From: an uncultured Synechococcus sp.
GTDB lineage: Bacteria; Cyanobacteriota; Cyanobacteriia; PCC-6307; Cyanobiaceae
Direction: 5' to 3'
DNA: 38,117 nt
Assembly (NCBI GenBank): GCA_913061215.1
Contig: CAJXSQ010000004.1
Location: forward strand, 1-38,117
This document shows, piece after piece, positions 20,467-27,508 of this stretch. The first letter of the stretch is position 1, and each line of letters begins with the position of its first letter. The notes under the pieces were generated by a model. It made no database searches and had not been told where the DNA came from. It saw nothing but the letters and a program-made list of their open reading frames with translations. Both the position numbers and the translations under genes were made by a program.

Positions 20467-22680
20467 TCAAGCCCCGCTGCGGCGGGGCTTTTTTGTTGGC
20501 CTGGCCGCAGGCTTGATCACGGCATCCTGGCCGCCGCCGATGCGGCCCAGTTCCGCCAGCAGCACCGGTAGATCCACCGCCAGCACGGCGAGAACCGGGT
20601 TCACCGGCAGCAGCAGATTGAGCAACACCACGCTGATGTGCGGTGCGAGCACCAGGGCGAGGTTGCGCCGGTGGCGCTGGGCGGCTTCCCAGGCGATGGT
20701 CTGACAGGCCACCAGGCTGGTGATTGCCTCCGGCCGCAGCACCAGATCGGCGTTCTCGCTGCTGAGGCCATGCTCCCGGCTGAGCAGCTCGATCGAGAGG
20801 TCGGCCTGCGCGAGGCTCAGGCCATCGATGGCGCTGCAGCCCAGCATCGCGATCGCTTCCCCCTGGGCCCGCCAGGCGTTCAGCCATCGGTGGCGCTCCA
20901 CAGCGCTGGCCGCCGTGTGAAGGCTGGCGGAGGGCCCGTGCAGCCGGGTGGCCAGGCGCTCCACCAGCTCGCTGTGATGCTCCGCCAGCAGATGCAGCTG
21001 CCAGCCGGCCCGCTGCAGCTGCCTCAGCCCCTGCAGCAGCGGCCGCGACAGCTGCAGTTCGAAGCCAACGGCGCCCACCACCTGGCCCTGCCGCACCAGA
21101 TAGAGCAGGGTTTCGCCGGGGGGCGTCACCAGTTCGGCCGGAGCGCGCAGGCCCAGCTGCTGCAGCATCGCGGCCCCACCCAGCTGGTGGAGCACCCCAT
21201 TGATGCGCCCCTGCTGCCCTTCATTGCCCAGCGGTTGGATCGCCTCCACCACGGCCGGCAGCAGATCCTCCGCTTCCAGAACACTGCGCAGCGCGTGCAG
21301 GCCATGGGGTTTCTGGCGGCAGCGGAATCCCGCCACCGCCTGAATCAGCTCTTCGCTGCTGATCAGAAAGGGCATGGCATGGATGCCACCGAGGCGCCAG
21401 CTGCTGCTGCTCAGCACCACGGCTTCGCTCACCAGCAACCGGCGGCAGCGGGCCAGGGCATCGATCGCCTCCGGTCGCCGCAGCAGCACCCCCTGCCAGA
21501 GCAGATCCCGCTGGGCGTTGCCGTAGGTGAGAGAGGCGGTGAGTTGCCAGTCGCTGGCGGGATCAAACTGCATCAGGGCACCGGCACTGCCGTGCGGACC
21601 CACCACCAGCAGGGCTGCGCCCGCCACCAGCAGGTAAGGCACGGACGCCTGGTGCCACTGTTCCGCCCGGCGCAGCAGCGAGGGATGGCGGTTGTGGCCG
21701 TCTTGCTGCTGCGCCTGATGGAGCAGCCGTTGGAGCGTTCGCCGCTCCGGATCGTGCTGCGGGCTGTGCACCAGCCGCACCTCCAGCTCCCCCTCCATCA
21801 CAAGGGCGCCGAAGGGGAGCTGCTGGAAGGCTCTGGCGCTGAGCAGGCGGGGATCACCATCGCGCCAGCGGCTGCTCACCAGGGCCTCTCCTGCCATCAC
21901 CAGCCCATGGGCCGGCACTGGATCGCCCGCTCCCAGCAGCAGCCGGTCTCCGGCTGTGAGGGCGGCGAAGGGGCGCTGCTGCCAGCGGCCATCCCCCTGC
22001 CGCACCATGAAGTTCAGATCGGTGAGCCGCTGCTGCAGCTGCTGATCAAAGGCCTCGGCAAAGCTGGGTGAGGGCGTCCAGGCCTTGAACACCTGGTTGG
22101 CTGTTTCCAGGGTCCACTCCAGCAGCACCGCGGCGGGGTTGCCCTGGGCCAGCAGGCTGCTGAACCAGAACAGATCCAGCCAGCTGCCGGCGGTTTGCGG
22201 TTGGCGCAGGCTCTGCAGGCAACGCCTGGTGAGGGGGACGTAGCCGAACGCCAGAAACAGCAGCAGGCCAGGCCAGGCGGGTAACTCCAGCAGGGCCACG
22301 CCGGCCAGAACGCCCGTGGTGCCACCGAGTCTCCAGAGGGCCGGGCGGGATGCCCGGGGCGTGAGCTGCAGCGGCTGACGCTGCTCGTGCAGCAGGGCCA
22401 GGCGCAGCAGGGCCTGCAGTTGCTTGCGCCGCAGCGGGCGGCGGCCGCTGTGCCGGATCACCAGGCTGCCGGCCAGCGTGTTGACCCGCACGGCCTGCAC
22501 CCAGGCCAGATGCAGGCTGGCGTTGAGCAGCCGCTGCTGCAGGGTGTGGTTGTTCAGCAGGGCGGAGCTGGAGAGCCGCATCCGATGCGGCAGCACCTGC
22601 CGGATCTGCCAGGGCTCGCCCTGGGGGGCGAGGTTGATCCGATCGCCGGCACGCAGCTCTGGCATCGCTTCAGCCTGCAC
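20467..22680 (-). CDS. P-type-ATPase-like membrane protein lacking recognisable catalytic motifs, with an N-terminal region resembling an HMA-like fold
   Basis: P1B-like layout: GDRLLLGAGDPVPAHGLVM (actuator), GVLLRRPEAIDALARCRRLLVSEAVV (aligns with GILIRxxEALExxxxVDTVVFDKTGT), AIAMLGCSAIDGLSLAQADLSIEL (aligns with [23 protein letters not shown]); key residues replaced. Confidence 0.82.
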   Translation of the reverse strand: MQAEAMPELRAGDRINLAPQGEPWQIRQVLPHRMRLSSSALLNNHTLQQRLLNASLHLAWVQAVRVNTLAGSLVIRHSGRRPLRRKQLQALLRLALLHEQRQPLQLTPRASRPALWRLGGTTGVLAGVALLELPAWPGLLLFLAFGYVPLTRRCLQSLRQPQTAGSWLDLFWFSSLLAQGNPAAVLLEWTLETANQVFKAWTPSPSFAEAFDQQLQQRLTDLNFMVRQGDGRWQQRPFAALTAGDRLLLGAGDPVPAHGLVMAGEALVSSRWRDGDPRLLSARAFQQLPFGALVMEGELEVRLVHSPQHDPERRTLQRLLHQAQQQDGHNRHPSLLRRAEQWHQASVPYLLVAGAALLVVGPHGSAGALMQFDPASDWQLTASLTYGNAQRDLLWQGVLLRRPEAIDALARCRRLLVSEAVVLSSSSWRLGGIHAMPFLISSEELIQAVAGFRCRQKPHGLHALRSVLEAEDLLPAVVEAIQPLGNEGQQGRINGVLHQLGGAAMLQQLGLRAPAELVTPPGETLLYLVRQGQVVGAVGFELQLSRPLLQGLRQLQRAGWQLHLLAEHHSELVERLATRLHGPSASLHTAASAVERHRWLNAWRAQGEAIAMLGCSAIDGLSLAQADLSIELLSREHGLSSENADLVLRPEAITSLVACQTIAWEAAQRHRRNLALVLAPHISVVLLNLLLPVNPVLAVLAVDLPVLLAELGRIGGGQDAVIKPAARPTKKPRRSGA
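20469..20494 (+). terminator. psaIL intrinsic terminator, overlapping the 3' end of the convergent ATPase-like gene
   Basis: AAGCCCCGC-tgcg-GCGGGGCTT then TTTT (9-bp perfect stem). Confidence 0.9.
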
Positions 22681-22844
22681 AGCCGCAGCGGCGGCCTGGC
22701 GTGTTGTGGCACACCCCGGGCCGCAGGCTCGCGCACCGCTGGGATCTCGTTAAAGTTGGCGCGTTCCGTCAGCAGTGATGTGGCGATTGAGCGGCGCTTG
22801 CGCCTCTCGGCCGCCGAATGCATCGCCGGTTGACATCAATCCCC

Positions 22845-22914
22845 AAAGGAGGAGGTGCCCGTGAGTCACAGTTGTTCCAAGCAGGGTCTGCTGATCGCGG
22901 AGAACGCCGGCTGA
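22845..22914 (+). CDS. Candidate 17-aa small ORF with very strong Shine-Dalgarno
   Basis: AAAGGAGGAGGTG then GTG 22861; VSHSCSKQGLLIAENAG*. Coordinates include the SD; the ORF itself is 22861..22914. Confidence 0.4.
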
Positions 22915-22970
22915 TTACGGCGCCTGATTCCTAGATCATTCGGTTCCGCGCCAGAGCGGACCCGGCGAGA

Positions 22971-23018
22971 GCCCCCGGAGAGCCAGCGTCAGCTGCGTTC
23001 TCCGGGGGCATCGTTTTT
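22971..23018 (+). terminator. Intrinsic terminator on + strand, overlapping the C-terminal codons of the minus-strand DUF2079 gene
   Basis: GCCCCCGGAGA (22971-22981) / TCTCCGGGGGC (22999-23009), 11-bp perfect stem, then ATCGTTTTT. Confidence 0.8.
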
Positions 23019-24431
23019 CTGGCACAGCTCAAGGCCGCTGGCCCAGCGGCGGCAGCGCCAGCCGGCGGATCTGGCCTCGCGCAGCAGCTGTTGCTGGCGC
23101 TGGCGCGAGGAGCCCCAGCCGGGATCGCGGGGATTGAGCAGCAGCGCATCCAATCGCTCCAGCTGCGTCTTGTCGCGGCGGGCGCGGGGGAAGCTCACCT
23201 GCTGGCGCTGGCTCAGCTGGGGCACCAGGTAGCTGGTGGTGCTGAGGCGCGCCTCGGCGGGAACGGCGGCGATCGCCTCCCGCACCGCCGGCAGCTGATC
23301 CACCCGCTCCAGGTAAGGCCCTGTGAAGAACCACGGTTTGGCCAGGGCTGCCCAGCACACCACACTCCAGCCGAAGCGCCGCCAGGGCACCGGCTGGCGC
23401 GGCTGCAGGGCCAGGCCATCGATGGCCGCCACCACGGCGATCACGGCCACCGGCAGGCTGTAGTGATGGATCAGGGTGCGCTGGGGAGCTTCCTCGGAGA
23501 GCACGTTCACCAGCACCAGCGGGATCGCTCCGGCCAGCACCGGCAGCGAGGCCTTCCGCCAGAACGGCGCCACCGCCACGCTGATCAGCAGCAGATACAC
23601 CAGCCCGCCGGCCCAGTCCACATGCCGGATCAGCAGATCGGGCCGGGTGAGCAAGCCCAGCAGCACCTGATCGAGGCTGTCGCCCAGGTAGGAAAACAGC
23701 GCTCCGGCAGCCTTGGGCCCGGCATCGCTGCCCTTGAGCAGCGGATAGAGCCAGCGGTTGAGCAGGGCCAGCCAGCCCAGGGCCAGGCCGAGGGCAGCGC
23801 CGGCCCAGATCCAGCGCCGCCGCAGCGCCTGCTCCAGCCCCAGACCGGCCACCACCAGCACCAGGCCGTCGCGGCAGCCCAGCAACAGCACCAGCAGGCC
23901 GAACCACAGCCAGGGCCGCTGGGCCCGGCTGGCCCAATAGGCACCGGCCAGGGCCGGCATCACCCACACCTCGGGGTGGAAGTCGAACAGGTTGGCGTTG
24001 AACACCACCGGCTGCAGCCACCACAGGCCGCAGGCCAGCCAGCAGAGCTTGGGGCTCAGGCCGGCCTGGCGGCCCACCCACCACAGCGGCAGGGCGGTGA
24101 AACTCAACGCTGCAGCCTGGCTGGCCAGCAGCCACTGCACGCTGCCCAGCAAGCGGTAGGGCAGGGCGGCGCCATAGAGGGCCCAGGCGCCGTGGTCGGC
24201 CAGGATGTGCACCCCCTCCATCGAGGAGATCGGCGGCAGGCCGCGGCTCACCAGCCAGATCCACTGATCGAACAGGCCCAGGTCGTAGGCGTTGCTCTGC
24301 AGCAGGGCGTGGCGGGCTGCGGCGCAGATCCACAGCAACAGCGCAATCGCCCCACTGGTGAGCCAGAGGTTGCGGGGCGGCAGGCTTCGGCTCTCGGGCA
24401 TGGGCGGACGCTCAGGCGCCGAGCTTCCCAT
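22989..24431 (-). CDS. DUF2079 family polytopic membrane protein
   Basis: SNAYDLGLFDQWIWLVSRGLPPISSMEGVHILADHGAWALYGAALPYRLL (DUF2079 signature region). Confidence 0.88.
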   Translation of the reverse strand: MGSSAPERPPMPESRSLPPRNLWLTSGAIALLLWICAAARHALLQSNAYDLGLFDQWIWLVSRGLPPISSMEGVHILADHGAWALYGAALPYRLLGSVQWLLASQAAALSFTALPLWWVGRQAGLSPKLCWLACGLWWLQPVVFNANLFDFHPEVWVMPALAGAYWASRAQRPWLWFGLLVLLLGCRDGLVLVVAGLGLEQALRRRWIWAGAALGLALGWLALLNRWLYPLLKGSDAGPKAAGALFSYLGDSLDQVLLGLLTRPDLLIRHVDWAGGLVYLLLISVAVAPFWRKASLPVLAGAIPLVLVNVLSEEAPQRTLIHHYSLPVAVIAVVAAIDGLALQPRQPVPWRRFGWSVVCWAALAKPWFFTGPYLERVDQLPAVREAIAAVPAEARLSTTSYLVPQLSQRQQVSFPRARRDKTQLERLDALLLNPRDPGWGSSRQRQQQLLREARSAGWRCRRWASGLELCQKNDAPGERS

Positions 24432-24453
24432 AGGCTGCCGGCCCTGGCCATGG

Positions 24454-25725
24454 ATGGCGGTGGGCGTGCGGGCGAAGCTGGCGGAGCTGATGCGCTACGG
24501 CGGCGTGGGGGTGCTGGCCGCGGCCATTCATGCGTTGGTGCTGCTCAGCGGTGAACGCCTGGGAGCACCCCTGCCCCTGGCCAACCTGCTCGGTTTTCTG
24601 CTGGCTTCCCTGTGGGGCTATCTGGCCCATGCGCTGTTCACCTTCCGCGAACGCACCGGCGGTATGCCGTTCCCGCGCCGCTGGCTGGTGATCCAGAGCG
24701 GCGTGAATGTGTTGCTGAGCCTGCTGTTGCCCGGCTGGCTGGCCGGCTGGGCCCGCACGGCCGGCGGCACGCTGGTGCTGGTGTTCACCCCCACGGCGGT
24801 GAACTACGTGATCTGGTCGCTGGCGGCGCGGCACAGCGCGCGGCGGCGTGCACGCTCGCAGCCGCTGGAGCCCCAGCCGCTGCTGTTTCACGCCGATGAT
24901 CTCGGGCTGGATCCCGCCGTGAACGCTGCGATTGTGCGATTGCACGATGCCGGCGCTCTCCAGTCCGCCAGCGTGCTGGTCACGGCCCCGGCGGTGCAGG
25001 AAGCGGTTGCCCTCAGCCGGCGGCGGCCGCAGCTGCAGATCGCCCTGCATCTCTGCCTGAGCGAGGGGCTGCCGGCTGCCCCCCCGGCGTTGATCCCGGA
25101 TCTGCTCGATCCCCAGGGCCGCCTGGCGCTGGGCTTCGGCCGCTTGCTGCTGAGCGGGTGGCTGCCGCCGGGTGCGCCGCGCCGCCGCCGCCTGGAGGAG
25201 CAGCTGGCCCGCGAGCTGCGGGCGCAGGTTGAGCGTTTTCAGCAGCTGTTTCCCGATCGGCCGCTGCTCCTGGATGGCCATCAGCACCTTCACCTGCTGC
25301 CCCTGGTGTGGCAGCAGCTGCTCCAATTGCCGCCCCCGCTGCGGCCGATCTGGATCCGCACCCTGCGCGAGCCCTGGCCCTGGCGGGGGATCCCCGCTGC
25401 GGCCTGGCGACACAGCTGCCAGGCCCTGGGGCCGCTCAAGTGGCTGCTGCTGCGCCTGCTCAACCGCGGCCGCGCCGCTGAGCTGGCCCGCTTGGGGATC
25501 GCCACCAACCAGGGTTTCAGCGGCGTGCTGTTCACCGGCTTGATGGATCGGGCGGTGATCGCTGCGGCGGAGCGCCGTCTCAGCGGCGGTGGCCTGGTGC
25601 TCGCCCATCCGAGTGAGCCGTGGCCGGCCGGTGCCGAGCTGCCGGCCTATCCACTCTCGAGCCGCTTCTATCGCTCCAGCTGGCGTCAGCGCGAGGCCGA
25701 CGCGCTGATGCGCCGCACCAGATAG
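24454..25725 (+). CDS. Fusion of GtrA-family membrane domain (N-term) and ChbG/YdjC-family carbohydrate deacetylase (C-term)
   Basis: GtrA: LMRYGGVGVLAAAIHALVLLSGERLGAPLPLANLLGFLLASLWGYLAHALFTFRER; ChbG/YdjC: LLFHADDLGLDPAVNAAIVRLHDAGALQSASVLVTAPAVQEAV ... LLLDGHQHLHLLP ... SGGGLVLAHPSEP. Confidence 0.9.
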   Translation: MAVGVRAKLAELMRYGGVGVLAAAIHALVLLSGERLGAPLPLANLLGFLLASLWGYLAHALFTFRERTGGMPFPRRWLVIQSGVNVLLSLLLPGWLAGWARTAGGTLVLVFTPTAVNYVIWSLAARHSARRRARSQPLEPQPLLFHADDLGLDPAVNAAIVRLHDAGALQSASVLVTAPAVQEAVALSRRRPQLQIALHLCLSEGLPAAPPALIPDLLDPQGRLALGFGRLLLSGWLPPGAPRRRRLEEQLARELRAQVERFQQLFPDRPLLLDGHQHLHLLPLVWQQLLQLPPPLRPIWIRTLREPWPWRGIPAAAWRHSCQALGPLKWLLLRLLNRGRAAELARLGIATNQGFSGVLFTGLMDRAVIAAAERRLSGGGLVLAHPSEPWPAGAELPAYPLSSRFYRSSWRQREADALMRRTR

Positions 25726-26663
25726 GGCGGTCGCCGCTTGCTTTCCTCAAAGATGCGGCCGATGTATTCCCCGAGGATGCCGATGCCGATCAGCTGCACG
25801 CCCCCGAGGAACAGCACCGCCACGATCAGTGAGGCGTAGCCGGGCACATCGATGCCGTGCAGCAGTGTGCTCACCACCAGCACCAGGGCATACACCAGGC
25901 TGATCAGCGAAATCACGGTGCCCACGCCGATCCAGATGCGCAACGGCAGCACCGAGAAGCTGAAGATGCCATCGAGGGCGTAGCTGAACAGCCGGCGAGC
26001 GTTCCAGGTGGTGGCGCCGCTGCCGCGCTGGGGGCGGTCGTAGCTGATGTCCACGCTGCGGAAGCCCGTCCAGGGGAACAGGGCCTTGGAGAAGCGGGTG
26101 CCCTCGCGCATGTCGGTGAGGGCGCGCACCACCGGCTGGCTGAGCAGGCGGAAATCGCCGGCACCGTCCACCAGCTGCACCGAGTCGGTGAGGCGGTTGA
26201 ACAGGGAGTAGAAGCCGGAGGCGCTGAGGATCTTCAGGGTGGATTCCTGATCGGCGGCGCTGCGGATCGCCGTCACCATCTCGGCTCCCTCCTGCCAGAG
26301 GCGCACCATCTCCGGGATCAGCTCCGGTGGGTGTTGCAGGTCGGCATCGATCAGCACCACCGCATCGCAGCGGCCCCGGGCTTCGTCGAGCCCGGCGAGC
26401 ATCGCCGCCTCCTTGCCGAAGTTGCGGGTGAGTTCGATCAGGCTGATCGGCAGGGCTGCCGGCTGATCCCGCCGCTCCTCGATCGCCGCGCGGATCACGG
26501 CAGCCGTGTGATCTCGCGACCCGTCGTCGATCAGCAGCAAGCGCTCCGCCACGCCGAGCGCTTCGATCGCGGCGATGAACTCCCGGATGCCCGCGGCTTC
26601 GTTGAAGCAGGCGGCCACCACCCAGAGGCTCGGCGGCGCGGCAGCACTCGGGGGCGGGCTCAT
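25686..26663 (-). CDS. Family 2 glycosyltransferase, ArnC/GtrB type with C-terminal TM helices
   Basis: LWVVAACFNEAAGIREFIAAIEAL...LLIDDGSRDHTAAVIRA...NFGKEAAMLAGLDEARGRCDAVVLIDADLQHPPELIPEMV; C-term GGVQLIGIGILGEYIGRIFEESKRRPPYLVRR. Confidence 0.95.
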   Translation of the reverse strand: MSPPPSAAAPPSLWVVAACFNEAAGIREFIAAIEALGVAERLLLIDDGSRDHTAAVIRAAIEERRDQPAALPISLIELTRNFGKEAAMLAGLDEARGRCDAVVLIDADLQHPPELIPEMVRLWQEGAEMVTAIRSAADQESTLKILSASGFYSLFNRLTDSVQLVDGAGDFRLLSQPVVRALTDMREGTRFSKALFPWTGFRSVDISYDRPQRGSGATTWNARRLFSYALDGIFSFSVLPLRIWIGVGTVISLISLVYALVLVVSTLLHGIDVPGYASLIVAVLFLGGVQLIGIGILGEYIGRIFEESKRRPPYLVRRISASASR

Positions 26664-26761
26664 CCGGCAGACCCGATGGCCGGGCGTGAAGGGGAAGGCA
26701 TCAGCAAAGCATTGGCGGTGTTAACGCAGCCTTAAGGTTTGGCAAAGGCCCGGGCCGCTCC

Positions 26762-27508
26762 ATGACCGTTGAGCAACAGCGCACGATCCACACGCCCTGG
26801 GGCAGTTTGACGCCCGCGGTGGATCTGCTGCCGCTGCTCTACATGCTGGTGCTCTACGGCGTGGTGTATTTCCTGCCGTTCGGCGTGTTCGAAGCCTGGA
26901 CCACGGGAGAAGATGGCCCGGCCGAGTGGCTGCAGTTCGCGGCCTATGCCGGTGCCTGTGTGTGCAGCCTGCGGGTGCTGTGGTTGCGGCGGCGGCAGTG
27001 GCGTTCGCTGCAGGGCCTGGCCTGGCTGCTGCTCACCCTGTTTCTCTTCTATGTGGCGGCGGAGGAGATCAGCTGGGGCGAGCGCATCCACGGCTGGGGT
27101 GTGGAGGCCCTGCGCAGCATCAACGCCCAGAAGGAAACCAACATCCACAATCTGCCGGCGGTGCAGAACTACCTGCATGTGTCGTTCATCAGTGCCGGCC
27201 TGTTCTTCGGCTATGCCGGCTGGCGCTGGATGCCCCGGATCGAGGCCTGGCCCGCGCGGCGCTACAGCCTCTACTTCCTGTTCGTGGCGCTCTTCTACAC
27301 CTATTTCGATCTGAGCTGGATCAGCCATGCCGAGCGCATCCGCAATGATCAGGAGGGGATCGAGCTGCTGATGGCCGTGGGGCTGTTCCTGCACACGCGC
27401 TCCTGGGCGTTCAGTTCTGCTTCGCCTGATCCAGGAGGCGATCAAGCTGCTGCTGAACTTCGGCACGCACCGGGCCATTCCGCTCCAGGATCGCCACCCC
27501 GTCGCTGA
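26762..27508 (+). CDS. Uncharacterised polytopic membrane protein with EEISWGERI / NAQKETNIHNL motif
   Basis: AAEEISWGERIHGWGVEALRSINAQKETNIHNLPAVQNYLHVSF; hydrophobic segments. Confidence 0.8.
   Translation: MTVEQQRTIHTPWGSLTPAVDLLPLLYMLVLYGVVYFLPFGVFEAWTTGEDGPAEWLQFAAYAGACVCSLRVLWLRRRQWRSLQGLAWLLLTLFLFYVAAEEISWGERIHGWGVEALRSINAQKETNIHNLPAVQNYLHVSFISAGLFFGYAGWRWMPRIEAWPARRYSLYFLFVALFYTYFDLSWISHAERIRNDQEGIELLMAVGLFLHTRSWAFSSASPDPGGDQAAAELRHAPGHSAPGSPPRR

Noticed and set aside
20638-22071. 477-aa plus-strand ORF antisense to the ATPase-like gene
   Set aside because: Q/H/A-rich shadow ORF. The minus frame has P-type-ATPase-like layout and hydrophobic segments.
22740-22860. Glutamine riboswitch (glnA / Downstream-peptide motif), considered because a short ORF follows
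   Set aside because: The conserved core I would expect (GGAAGUA-type segment with CGUU.../...AACG pairing) was not found; only the general 'structured UTR + short peptide' arrangement matches.
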